NCBI GenBank assembly: GCA_008933765.1
Contig: WBUK01000018.1
Coordinates: 1 to 55,689 of the forward strand
Direction: 5' to 3'
From: Ignavibacteriaceae bacterium
GTDB taxonomy: Bacteria; Bacteroidota; Ignavibacteria; Ignavibacteriales; Ignavibacteriaceae
DNA length: 55,689 bases
Numbering within the stretch: position 1 is the stretch's first letter; each line of letters begins with the position of its first letter. Shown here piece after piece: positions 18,486 to 26,926 of the stretch. Made by a program: the position numbers and the translations under genes. The notes beneath the pieces are model-generated. The model was not told where the DNA came from and did no database searches. It saw only the letters and a program-made list of their open reading frames with translations.

Positions 18486-19668
18486 CGCTTATTATAATCA
18501 ACGAAATATCATCGGCGTCGGGGTTATTTTCCATATAGTTCCGCATTTTAGCCTTAATCTCGTCGGAGAGTGCATTAACATCGGGATAGTTTCTTTCCCG
18601 GAACCAGTCAGTCATATTTTCGGTAACTTTTCCGTCACCCGTGTCGAAGCAGTCGCACAGCCCGTCGGAGTAAACCAAAATCCGGTCGCCCGGTTCCATC
18701 CTCAAAGTAGCCTTTGAATACTCAGAATTTCTGAACATCCCAATAGGTATGCTTGCAAGGTCAATCACTTCTGCGCCGCCGTTTGCACGCATAACCAAAA
18801 CCGGCGGATGACCCCCGAGACTGACTTCAAGCTCGCGCGCTTGGTAGTTATATTTCCCATAAACCATTGTGAAATATTGCATCGTCTCTTCCCCCATTTC
18901 AAAAATGCGGTTAAGCATGCCTAATACAATCTCGGGAGAAGTATTAATAAAATTTGACTCCGAGGGGGTCCACTTCCGAAGAACCCCCCTTGCACTCCCC
19001 CCCTCTGCGTTTAAGTATTTGCTGAGCGTGAATGAAAGCATCGCAGATGAAACACCATGCCCCGACACATCCAACAGGTAAAACCCCGTGTTATCTTCAT
19101 CAAGCTTAAAATAATTGAAAATATCGCCGGCAACAAAAAGTGACGGGATGAAAATGGAGTCGAAAGATAACTCACCCAGCTCCAAATGTCGTTTAGGCAG
19201 AAGGCTTTCCTGAAGTTTTGCGGCAGAACGGAGGTCTTTTTCCAACCGTTCATTATAGTCAGAAAGCTTTTTGTTTTTCTGTGCAAGGTCTTCCTGCAGC
19301 CTTATTATTCGTTCTCCCGCCCTTATTCTAACATCCAATTCCTGGTTGTTGAAAGGTTTGGTGATAAAATCATCCGCACCGGCAGCCATCCCTTCAATCA
19401 GCTCATCTTTCTGATTTTTTGCAGTAAGCAAAATAATGAACAGATACCTGCCGATATCAGAGCTTCTTATTTTTCGGCAAAGCTCTATTCCGGTCATGTT
19501 CGGCATCTCCCAGTCGGAAATCAGAAGAGAAATATTCGGATTTTCCTGCAGCAATTCCCACGCCTGCGCGCCATCTTCGGCTGAGTAAACATTATGCCCC
19601 AACTTTTTAATCACGGATTTCAGTAAAATGCGGGTTTCGGCAAGGTCGTCGGCTATTAAAATATCCAT
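18478..19668 (-). CDS. Response regulator with SpoIIE/PP2C phosphatase output (RsbU type)
   Basis: The first 120 residues are a receiver domain (acidic pair in LIADD, phospho-accepting Asp52 in LLISDWEMP, Lys in FITKPF). A short coiled linker with AAKLQESLLP follows, then a SpoIIE phosphatase domain (VAGDIFNYF, LLDVSGHGVSSA, VYSDGLCDC, DDISLI) whose aspartates bind metal. Such proteins dephosphorylate anti-sigma-factor antagonists in partner-switching pathways. Starting at the ATG at 19668 (396 residues) is supported by AGGAG eight bases upstream; a GTG at 19677 overlapping the previous stop is the alternative. It directly follows the Hpt gene, so the two probably work in one phosphorelay. 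The final codons are duplicated downstream. Confidence 0.93.
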   Translation of the reverse strand: MDILIADDLAETRILLKSVIKKLGHNVYSAEDGAQAWELLQENPNISLLISDWEMPNMTGIELCRKIRSSDIGRYLFIILLTAKNQKDELIEGMAAGADDFITKPFNNQELDVRIRAGERIIRLQEDLAQKNKKLSDYNERLEKDLRSAAKLQESLLPKRHLELGELSFDSIFIPSLFVAGDIFNYFKLDEDNTGFYLLDVSGHGVSSAMLSFTLSKYLNAEGGSARGVLRKWTPSESNFINTSPEIVLGMLNRIFEMGEETMQYFTMVYGKYNYQARELEVSLGGHPPVLVMRANGGAEVIDLASIPIGMFRNSEYSKATLRMEPGDRILVYSDGLCDCFDTGDGKVTENMTDWFRERNYPDVNALSDEIKAKMRNYMENNPDADDISLIIISVN

Positions 19669-19673
19669 CCTTA

Positions 19674-20051
19674 TCACTCCTGTTTTTTATTAAAATAGCT
19701 GCTTATCTCCTGCACCCCTTTCTCGCAGTAAAAAGCAAGTTCTTTCAGAAGTTCCGGAATTTTTCCTTCGGGGTCTGCTTCCCCGGCAAGTTTTTCTATT
19801 TCCGGAACCACACCTTCCAGCTCCAGAATGCCAACATACGAAAGGGTTGGCTTAAACTTATGAGCCGCTTTCTTCAGTTCTTCATAATTTTTTTGTGTGC
19901 AAAGTTCACCCAGATTCTTCAACGAAACGGGTGTATTTTCTAAGAAAAGTTTCAGCATCTCCTCCATTATCTCTTCATCCCCGCCGGTTAATTCGTCAAG
20001 ATAATCAAGTCTGATGTATTTAAATTCAGCAGAATTCAAATTATTCCTCAT
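19674..20051 (-). CDS. Hpt-domain histidine phosphotransfer protein
   Basis: A small, helical, single-domain protein. The motif AAHKFKPTLSYVG carries the candidate phosphorylated histidine (His64 counted from the ATG at 20051) in the position of the HxxKxxxxxxG signature of Hpt domains. GDEEIMEEMLKLFLE upstream is the usual preceding helix. I prefer the ATG at 20051 (125 residues); a GTG at 20072 would add seven residues. The stop lies immediately ahead of the SpoIIE response-regulator start, and the ribosome-binding site of that gene overlaps this stop, so the two are translationally coupled. It probably relays phosphate from a hybrid kinase to the receiver of its neighbour. Confidence 0.88.
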   Translation of the reverse strand: MRNNLNSAEFKYIRLDYLDELTGGDEEIMEEMLKLFLENTPVSLKNLGELCTQKNYEELKKAAHKFKPTLSYVGILELEGVVPEIEKLAGEADPEGKIPELLKELAFYCEKGVQEISSYFNKKQE

Positions 20052-20122
20052 AAAAACTTCGATTGATTGCACAATTTAATTATTTTTGTGCAAATACTTT
20101 TAATATTTCAAAAATTTTAACA

Positions 20123-20686
20123 TTGAAGTTAACCTCTTTTTTAATTTTTGCTTGTTTACTGCTCACTTCTTCGCCGGGTTTTGCGCAAAACTCTGACGAT
20201 ATTCAGAAGGTAACGGCTATTTACAAGGAAATCGCCAAGATTGTTAATTCCGGAAACCTCGATAATCTGCAGCGTTTTGTTGATAACGAAGTGGGGCTGA
20301 TTGAGATTATTGACCCTAACGGCGTCGCTTTCCCGATTTTCTACCCAAGTATTGCGATGGCTAAAGTGCAGGGGGTTTTTATTTCCGCTCCTAACGCAGA
20401 ACTTCAGGAGGCTACACTTCCCGAATTTGACTGTAATTTGGGAATATGGACGCGTACCGGCTCTTTCATTTCTGCCGTAAAAGGTTACCCCGAGCTGGAT
20501 GATATTCTCGAAGAAGCCGCCGAGGTTACCTACATCGATCAGAACATAACAAAAACCTCTCATTTCCTCTCTGAGGAGGTGAAAATTGTCGTGATGACAA
20601 CCGATGAATCACTGCTTGGTTTCTATAAAAAAGACGGCATCTGGTGGCTTGGGCTTATCGATAATTCTTTCCATTGTGTAGAATAA
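20123..20686 (+). CDS. Small secreted protein of unknown function
   Basis: No ATG opens this frame. A TTG at 20123 gives a classical signal peptide (MKLTSFLIFACLLLTSSPGFAQ) and a 187-residue product; an upstream TTG at 20063 would add 20 residues that spoil the signal peptide. The mature part is acidic and rich in Ile and Leu (KVTAIYKEIAKIVNSGN at the start, KKDGIWWLGLIDNS near the end). I do not recognise the family; the short helix followed by mixed strands would fit an NTF2/DUF4783-like fold, but this is a guess. It is divergent from the Hpt gene, with which it shares a short AT-rich intergenic region. Confidence 0.7.
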   Translation: MKLTSFLIFACLLLTSSPGFAQNSDDIQKVTAIYKEIAKIVNSGNLDNLQRFVDNEVGLIEIIDPNGVAFPIFYPSIAMAKVQGVFISAPNAELQEATLPEFDCNLGIWTRTGSFISAVKGYPELDDILEEAAEVTYIDQNITKTSHFLSEEVKIVVMTTDESLLGFYKKDGIWWLGLIDNSFHCVE

Positions 20687-20854
20687 TTTTTTGTAAAAAA
20701 TGTTTGTTTTTTATTAATTTATTTCTCTATAAATTGCGTGGTCATTTTTAGCTTTTAATAGATTATACAGGGTCTCTCCTAGTTACTGTTTTTATATTTT
20801 CAATACTTAATTAATTCAACTGTTTAAATAACAGCTATTCAATAAGAGGTTCCA

Positions 20855-22132
20855 ATCCGGAAATTTTTCCTTCTTTTTGTCTTTGCTGTTTTTGCGTCTA
20901 ATTTCGTTTATTCTCAAACGGGTTCTGACTGGAAATGGCAACACCCCAGCCCTCAGGGTAACCAGTTAAGGGCTGTGCAGGCTCTTTCGCCTACTACCTG
21001 GTATGCTACAGGGCTTGTTGGCACATTCTTAAAAACAACCGATGGTGGCGCAAACTGGGTTGGGCAGTCGCACGGTGTTTCAGGCCTCAATGGGCAAATG
21101 TATGGCGCTTGCATGCTGAATGCAAACGACGGGTATGCGGTTTCATATCAACCAAGAGCCTTCAGAACAACAGACGGTGGTACCACCTGGAATATTCAAA
21201 CAGTTGTCGATAATTATACGGGTTACTTTTACGATATTAAAATGGCTGATACCTCCACCGGTTACCTTTCAGGCGGTGCAGGTCGCCTTTACAAAACTAC
21301 TAACGGTGGTTTAACCTGGGATACCCTTTCCGTACCAAGCAGAACTTATTCATTCCTCTCGCTTGAAGTGCTTGACGCTCAAACCGTCGCTGTTTTTGGT
21401 TCTTCATCTGTTAATTACTTTTCAACCGATGGCGGTGTGACATGGTTGATTAGAAATACCAATGCAACAACCATTAACGGTTCTGCATGGGCTTACGACG
21501 CAACAGGGCATACTTATGCTTTTTTCGCAGTTGGTACTAACGGTTCTATTCAAAAGAACACACTTAGCGTTGTACCTGTTGAACTGGCGGCTTTTTCGGC
21601 TTCTGTTACCGGTAACGATGTGTTGCTCTCATGGTCAACCGCTACTGAGTTGAACAACAGAGGCTTCGACATCGAAAGAAAAGATGACTCAGGTAACCGG
21701 ACTATTGTAGGATTTGTCGGCGGTAACGGAACAACTACACAAGTTTCAAACTATGCGTTCACCGATAAAGGTGTTGCAGAGGGTAAATACTCGTACCGTC
21801 TGAAACAATCCGATTATTCAGGGTCGTTCTCTTACTCCAACATCGTTGAAGTGGAAGTTGGCACCCCGATGACATTCGCTTTGGATCAGAACTATCCGAA
21901 CCCGTTCAACCCGACAACAACCATTGCTTACAGAATACCTGAAGCTTCTGTTGTTACGCTGAAAGTGTTCGATATTACGGGTACCGAAGTGGCAACATTG
22001 GTTAACACCAAACAGGAAGCCGGTTCGTACACCGTTAACTTTGATGCTTCAAAACTTGCTTCAGGCATGTATATCTTCACCATAAAAGCCGGTGAATTTA
22101 CAGCCACAAAGAAAATGATGTTGCTGAAGTAA
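20855..22132 (+). CDS. T9SS sorting-domain protein, internally deleted paralogue with lost ATG
   Basis: The frame is open from an ATC at 20855 that aligns with the ATG of the paralogue at 39053. It encodes a signal peptide (RKFFLLFVFAVFASNFVYSQ), the N-terminal motif GSDWKWQHPSPQGN, a fused propeller region and an intact C-terminal type IX sorting domain (YPNPFNPTTTI, ending KKMMLLK); 425 residues. Its paralogues have about 835. The missing ~400 residues lie between two copies of a KTTD(G/A)GANW repeat, so the gene looks like the product of recombination between internal repeats. The only other start is GTG at 20975, which removes the signal peptide. The gene is therefore probably inactive, or depends on a rare start codon. 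A terminator follows. Confidence 0.7.
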   Translation: MRKFFLLFVFAVFASNFVYSQTGSDWKWQHPSPQGNQLRAVQALSPTTWYATGLVGTFLKTTDGGANWVGQSHGVSGLNGQMYGACMLNANDGYAVSYQPRAFRTTDGGTTWNIQTVVDNYTGYFYDIKMADTSTGYLSGGAGRLYKTTNGGLTWDTLSVPSRTYSFLSLEVLDAQTVAVFGSSSVNYFSTDGGVTWLIRNTNATTINGSAWAYDATGHTYAFFAVGTNGSIQKNTLSVVPVELAAFSASVTGNDVLLSWSTATELNNRGFDIERKDDSGNRTIVGFVGGNGTTTQVSNYAFTDKGVAEGKYSYRLKQSDYSGSFSYSNIVEVEVGTPMTFALDQNYPNPFNPTTTIAYRIPEASVVTLKVFDITGTEVATLVNTKQEAGSYTVNFDASKLASGMYIFTIKAGEFTATKKMMLLK

Positions 22133-22218
22133 TTTCACTGTTTGCTCTGAAATGGTTAATATTGGTTTAAATCAAAGTAAAGAGTTAAACATAAATACCT
22201 GAAACTAAAAACTTCAAA

Positions 22219-22249
22219 GCCCCGTACCGGAGATGGTGCGGGGTTTTTT
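22219..22249 (+). terminator. Intrinsic terminator after the deleted T9SS gene
   Basis: CCCCGTACC (22220–22228) pairs with GGTGCGGGG (22235–22243) around a six-base loop and is followed by six T. Versions of this hairpin follow all three related T9SS genes. Confidence 0.92.
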
Positions 22250-22564
22250 ATTTAATTTTTTCTTCTTTGTTTGTAAGTGTTTTAACATTGTTACCACACC
22301 GGCATTTTCCACAATATTGCACCCGGGTTTCTTCCCGTTTCATGTGTTGAAGAGCACTCACTGCTTATGTTATCAAATATGAAAATCAAATCGGGGCAGT
22401 TAACACAATCTATTGTGTTAAAAAACACAAAAAAGCTGCTCCCTTTCTTCACAAATTTGCGTCGTAAATAAACGGAATTACGGTTTAGAAGAAGATTCAT
22501 CATCGTTTTCGGCTTTCCGGTTTCCAAAAAATCTAATAGGTTATTTAATCCAGACACTATTTAA
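22250..22564. other. Intergenic region upstream of the second T9SS paralogue
   Basis: About 315 bases. A minus-strand frame of 88 codons exists (22291–22557), but it has no good start or ribosome-binding site and resembles nothing known. No other structure was seen; the promoter of the next gene must lie at the right-hand end. Confidence 0.5.
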
Positions 22565-22576
22565 TTGGAGTATCAA

Positions 22577-25084
22577 ATGCGGCAATTTCATTCACTTTTT
22601 CTTCTGACTGCGTTAATGTCAGGGTTCATTTTTGCACAGGCAGGTTTGGAGTGGCAATGGCTTAACCCAAATCCCCAGGGTAATCAATTACGCGCTGTGC
22701 AGTACCTTTCATCAACTACCTGGTATGCAGCAGGGTTCAACGGCACTTTTATGAAAACAACCGACGCCGGGGCGAATTGGCAATTCATTCACTCTGCTTC
22801 CTGGTTGGATGTTACTAACGGAAGGTACAGTGATATTAATGACATGCACTTCTTTGACGAAAATAACGGATTAGTTTGCGGCGATGAAGGGAAAATATTC
22901 AAAACTACTAATGCCGGCACTTCCTGGACAGAGATTGCTATGCCGCCGTATATCTATGATTATTACAACCTGACACGAATGTACTTTACCGATAACAACA
23001 ACGGCTATGTTTGCGGTTCAGCCGGCTTTTTGGCAAAAACTACTAACGGCGGAAATACCTGGACTGTTATACCAAACGGAGCAAATTTTCCAATTGATGA
23101 TGTCTGGGCTTCCGGCGACGGGCTAACCATTGTTTTAGCAACCCTTTCTTCAAATATCAGAAAATCTACCGATGGTGGCTCAACATGGTCAGAAATTAAC
23201 ATTAGTGGAAGTTGGATAATGAAACTATGCTTCAACGGCTCTATCCTCTTCGCAGGGGGCCCACCAATAGGAATGACCAGCCAACTTTATTTTTCAACGG
23301 ATTTTGGAAGCAGTTGGAGTTTTATCGGCTACAATCTCCCCCCCGAAACGCCTGTTTTGGATATTGACTACAAGAACGGCGCCTGGTACATTACCGGCGA
23401 TAGCAGCAAAGTTTTCAAATCAACCGATAACGGCGCCTCATGGTCTAATATCACTATTGTTAATCCCTCTCAGACTTGGTCAACCCAGTACTATTCCGGC
23501 GATTTCTCTCCAAATGGTGATACTCTGGTTGTTGTTGGTGGTTTAGGAATGATACAATCAAAAAAAGGAAGCGCACTGCCTACAGCGCACACCAATGTGA
23601 TTAAACCCCGTTCGTGGAACGATGTAGCCCTTGTGAACTATTACAACACTGTTATTGCTGTCGGTGAGCCTTCTGTTTATGGCGTGTCGCACGACCAGAT
23701 TGGCAGATCGACCGATGGCGGAAACACCTGGAGTATCCTTAATTTTCCGGGCAGTTCTGCCACTACTTTCTGGTCGATTGATATGATTGATAACTTCAAA
23801 GGCTACATTTCAGGGAGTAACAGCACCATTTATAAAACAACGGATGGCGGTGCAACATGGGATTCCGTTGCTGCAACCGGTCTGCCTGCAGGCGCTACTT
23901 TCAGAAAGATTGATTTTGTTGATGCCAATACAGGGTGGGTGTTTGCTTCCGAACCCTTTGATTTACCTAACTTTATATTTAAAACCACTGACGGCGGTGC
24001 TAACTGGGTGGCACAATCTCATGGAGTATCCGGGGTTGACGGGCAAATGTTCGGTGCCTGCATGCTGAATGCAAACGATGGTTACGCACTTTCTTATCAA
24101 CCAAGAGTCTTCAGAACCTCCGATGGCGGTAACACCTGGAATATGCAAACCGTTGTGGATAATTATAACGGTTTTTTCTATGATATTAAAATGCTTACCC
24201 CCACTATGGGCTATATGGTTGGTGAGGCGGGCCGTGTGTACAAAACTACCAACGGCGGAGCGTTTTGGGATACACTTTCTGTGCCGTCAAGAAGGAATAC
24301 TCTTTATTCTTTAGAAGTAGTCGGACCGCATAGTATTGCTGTTTTTGGCAACTATGGGGTTAACTTCCTTTCAACCGATGCAGGCAATTCATGGACAATA
24401 AAGAATACTCATGCGAATACTGTCATGGGTTCCGCATGGTCTTACAATCAAACATCGGACTCTTTAGCCTACTTTGCAGTTGGTATTAACGGTTCTATTC
24501 AAAAGAACATTATTAGTCTTACGGTGCCTGTTGAACTTACAGCTTTTGAAGCTTCTGTTTCCGGTAACGAAGTGTATCTTTCATGGTCAACGGCTACTGA
24601 ACTGAACAACAGAGGCTTCGACATCGAAAGAAAAGATAACTCAGGTAACCGGACTATTGTAGGATTTGTCGGCGGTAACGGAACAACTACCCGTGTTTCA
24701 AACTATGCGTTCACCGATAAAGGTGTTGCAGAGGGTAAATATTCTTACCGACTGAAACAATCTGATTATTCAGGTGCTTTCACTTACTCCAACATCGTTG
24801 AAGTGGAAGTTGGCACCCCGATGACATTCGCTTTGGATCAGAACTATCCGAACCCCTTCAACCCGGCTACAACCATTGCTTACAGAATACCTGAAGCTTC
24901 TGTTGTTACGCTGAAAGTGTTCGATATTACGGGTACCGAAGTGGCAACATTGGTAAACACCAAACAAGAAGCCGGTTCTTACACCGTTAACTTTGATGCT
25001 TCAAAACTATCTTCAGGCATGTATATCTTCACCATCCAAGCCGGTGAATTTTCAGCCACTAAGAAAATGATGTTGCTGAAGTAA
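22577..25084 (+). CDS. T9SS type A sorting-domain protein with YCF48/BNR-like propeller (full-length)
   Basis: An 835-residue exported protein beginning at the ATG at 22577 (MRQFHSLFLLTALMSGFIFAQ, signal peptide). The TTG four codons upstream is not needed. More than ten Asp-box-like repeats (KTTNGGNTWT, STDGGSTWSE) build one or two beta-propellers, followed by PVELTAFEASVSGNEVYLSW and the type IX sorting domain (YPNPFNPATTI, SGMYIFTIQAGEF, ending KKMMLLK). The C-terminal 180 residues are nearly identical to those of the genes ending at 22132 and 41557, also at DNA level, which points to recent duplication or gene conversion. Location would be the cell surface or the medium; ligand unknown. 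Confidence 0.9.
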   Translation: MRQFHSLFLLTALMSGFIFAQAGLEWQWLNPNPQGNQLRAVQYLSSTTWYAAGFNGTFMKTTDAGANWQFIHSASWLDVTNGRYSDINDMHFFDENNGLVCGDEGKIFKTTNAGTSWTEIAMPPYIYDYYNLTRMYFTDNNNGYVCGSAGFLAKTTNGGNTWTVIPNGANFPIDDVWASGDGLTIVLATLSSNIRKSTDGGSTWSEINISGSWIMKLCFNGSILFAGGPPIGMTSQLYFSTDFGSSWSFIGYNLPPETPVLDIDYKNGAWYITGDSSKVFKSTDNGASWSNITIVNPSQTWSTQYYSGDFSPNGDTLVVVGGLGMIQSKKGSALPTAHTNVIKPRSWNDVALVNYYNTVIAVGEPSVYGVSHDQIGRSTDGGNTWSILNFPGSSATTFWSIDMIDNFKGYISGSNSTIYKTTDGGATWDSVAATGLPAGATFRKIDFVDANTGWVFASEPFDLPNFIFKTTDGGANWVAQSHGVSGVDGQMFGACMLNANDGYALSYQPRVFRTSDGGNTWNMQTVVDNYNGFFYDIKMLTPTMGYMVGEAGRVYKTTNGGAFWDTLSVPSRRNTLYSLEVVGPHSIAVFGNYGVNFLSTDAGNSWTIKNTHANTVMGSAWSYNQTSDSLAYFAVGINGSIQKNIISLTVPVELTAFEASVSGNEVYLSWSTATELNNRGFDIERKDNSGNRTIVGFVGGNGTTTRVSNYAFTDKGVAEGKYSYRLKQSDYSGAFTYSNIVEVEVGTPMTFALDQNYPNPFNPATTIAYRIPEASVVTLKVFDITGTEVATLVNTKQEAGSYTVNFDASKLSSGMYIFTIQAGEFSATKKMMLLK

Positions 25085-25210
25085 TTTCAGTGTTTACTCT
25101 GAAGTAATTTGTTTAAGTTAATTGCAGTGTTTGTTTTAAGGTGCTTTAATTGAGTGAATTTCAGTGTTTACTCTGAAGTGATTTGTTTAAGTTAATTTCA
25201 GAGTAAGGTT
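25083..25210. repeat. Gene-end repeats downstream of the second T9SS paralogue
   Basis: A unit of about 48 bases starting AATTTCAGTGTTTACTCTG is present at 25083 and again at 25157 (offset 74) with few mismatches. Partial copies lie between them. The unit begins inside the stop codon region of the T9SS gene (CTGAAGTAATTTC) and contains a second CTGAAGT(A/G)ATTT, so it is derived from the gene end. Confidence 0.8.
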
Positions 25211-25303
25211 TATTAATCTTGAATTTAATCTTAATTTAATCATTAGCGTTTTTAGCTTAAAATTTTAATAAAATATTAATCGTTAGGAGTTTAAACTTTC
25301 ATA

Positions 25304-25337
25304 AGCCCCGTGCCGCAAATGGCGCGGGGCTTTTTTT
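25304..25337 (+). terminator. Intrinsic terminator after the second T9SS paralogue
   Basis: AGCCCCGTGCC (25304–25314) pairs with GGCGCGGGGCT (25321–25331) around GCAAAT and is followed by a run of T. It insulates the cas operon, which starts 110 bases further on. Confidence 0.93.
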
Positions 25338-25376
25338 ATTCAATCCTGTATTATTTTTAAATTTAGGGTAAAAATG

Positions 25377-25409
25377 TTGCCATATATTCGGAAAATTTTC
25401 ATAACTTTC
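25377..25409 (+). promoter_or_regulatory. Weak candidate promoter of the cas operon
   Basis: TTG at 25377–25379 and TAACTTTC at 25402–25409 resemble the Bacteroidota -33 and -7 boxes (seven of eight in the latter), with spacing of 22 bases. It lies 37 bases ahead of the cas6 ATG, downstream of the preceding terminator. Confidence 0.3.
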
Positions 25410-25445
25410 ACTCTATAAAATTATCAGTTCAGAACCGGGAAAAGT

Positions 25446-26249
25446 ATGAGATTAAAATTTACGCTAAGAAGTTCATCAAGGTCAATCAACGCTAATTACA
25501 ACTATCACCTCTCAGCTGCTATTTATGATTTGTTGAGGCTTGGTTCTCCTGAATTTGCTGAATTTCTTCATGATACCGGTTTTCAGTTAGAAACCGGCAA
25601 AACTTTCAAGCTTTTCACTTTTGGGGTGGAGTTCCCCAATGTTAAAGCCGTCGGGGAGCAACTTCTCTTCATCGATAAATATGCAGCATTGTTCATCTCT
25701 TCCCCTTTAACCGAAAAATTCCTGCACTCTTTTGTAACCGGTACTGTTCAGAAAAGTATTTTTAAGGTAGGAACCCCTACTAAATACACTAACTTTATCA
25801 TCGAAGAACTTACTGTTGTGCCCGAGCCTGTTTTTACCGGTGAAATGGAGTTTCGGCTAATTTCTCCTATGGTTATTTCAAGACCAACTGTTTCTTCGGA
25901 GGGGAAAAGAGGCACTTATTATCTTCGCCCCGATGATGAAGATGAAGCATCTGAAATTCTTACTAACAACCTGATTCATAAACATTTCTTATCAACTGGT
26001 ATCGATTTAACGGGAAAAGCTGAAGTGAAATTGCAGTGGGATAAAAATTATATCTCACGCAGAAAAAGAGTTACCAAGAAAGTTACCATTAACCCTAATT
26101 CACCCAACGCAACTGATATAATAGGGGTTCTGGCACCCTTTAAAATTTCGGGCGACCCAGAACTGATTAAAACGGGCTACGAGTGTGGGTTTGGCAATAA
26201 AAATTCAATGGGTTTTGGAATGGCTAAAATTCAAACGGAGAAATTATGA
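25446..26249 (+). CDS. cas6: CRISPR-associated endoribonuclease Cas6
   Basis: A 267-residue Cas6 with the double ferredoxin-like architecture expected of the family. The N terminus is MRLKFTLRSSSRSINANYNY with YHLSAAIYDLL, and the C-terminal glycine-rich loop is GYECGFGNKNSMGFGMAK, the G-loop diagnostic for Cas6. Cas6 cuts the CRISPR precursor RNA inside each repeat, here expected to leave the eight-nucleotide 5' handle AUUGAAAU. It opens the type I-B operon, and its stop overlaps the start of the cas8b frame (ATGA). Confidence 0.92.
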   Translation: MRLKFTLRSSSRSINANYNYHLSAAIYDLLRLGSPEFAEFLHDTGFQLETGKTFKLFTFGVEFPNVKAVGEQLLFIDKYAALFISSPLTEKFLHSFVTGTVQKSIFKVGTPTKYTNFIIEELTVVPEPVFTGEMEFRLISPMVISRPTVSSEGKRGTYYLRPDDEDEASEILTNNLIHKHFLSTGIDLTGKAEVKLQWDKNYISRRKRVTKKVTINPNSPNATDIIGVLAPFKISGDPELIKTGYECGFGNKNSMGFGMAKIQTEKL

Positions 26250-26926
26250 TTAAAGAAATCTCAAATTACATCGATTCACTTGGGGAAACCTTAGATTGGG
26301 TGCTCTACAAAAACCGCTCACTTGATCCGGGCGAGTATTATTTCTATAAAAACACCGGTGACCCAAATTCCCCTTTCTCGCTTTCCTGTCACTTCATTGT
26401 TGGGAAAAAAGGCGAAATTGTAAACAAAGAAAATGAAGAAATTGATATAACCCAAGAGGTTAATCAATTCATAGAAGAAACTGAATTTTTCAAAAAACTT
26501 TTCCTCTCAAGATATGTTAAAAGCAATAAATCCCTGATCGAACAAATTTACACCAATAACCATTTTTTTATTGAGTTTAACATGGAAAAATTCGACAACT
26601 TGGTTAAGAATCTAGATACTTTTAATAAGTTAATAAAGAAATATTATAGTAATTTTTTACATGAAAAAAATCTTGCAAAAGAATCAAACGATGTACTTGC
26701 TTTACTTCATCACCTTATCGAACAAGTTTTTTCATTAAAAAGTCGGACGAACTTAAAAATTACTATTTTTTTTAATTTACCTTTAGAAATTTATCAAAAA
26801 CTTTCAGAATTCTATTTCAAAGATAGAATCTATAATAAGTCCAATTTTGTTTTTGAAAATGGGGAATATGGTCTAACTTCTTTTAAAATAACAACTAATG
26901 AAAAAAAAAACTTTTGTGGTTCCTAA
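26246..26926 (+). CDS. cas8b: Cas8b N-terminal part (split by frameshift in A10)
   Basis: A 226-residue frame starting MIKEISNYIDSLGETLDWVL in the position where type I-B loci carry cas8b (Csh1/TM1802-like large subunit). Its stop falls 14 bases after a run of ten A (26901–26910). The next frame begins at the ATG just before the same run. Removing one A joins both into a single frame of 610 residues, the usual Cas8b size. Cas8b is the large subunit of Cascade, recognising the PAM and recruiting Cas3. The sequence is divergent and I see no zinc-binding Cys pairs. The split may be a sequencing error, a real mutation or a slippage-controlled gene. Confidence 0.75.
   Translation: MIKEISNYIDSLGETLDWVLYKNRSLDPGEYYFYKNTGDPNSPFSLSCHFIVGKKGEIVNKENEEIDITQEVNQFIEETEFFKKLFLSRYVKSNKSLIEQIYTNNHFFIEFNMEKFDNLVKNLDTFNKLIKKYYSNFLHEKNLAKESNDVLALLHHLIEQVFSLKSRTNLKITIFFNLPLEIYQKLSEFYFKDRIYNKSNFVFENGEYGLTSFKITTNEKKNFCGS

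Noticed and set aside
22291..22557. Minus-strand frame of 88 codons between two T9SS genes
   Set aside because: No ATG with a ribosome-binding site at its start, no recognisable family, and composition like the surrounding non-coding DNA.
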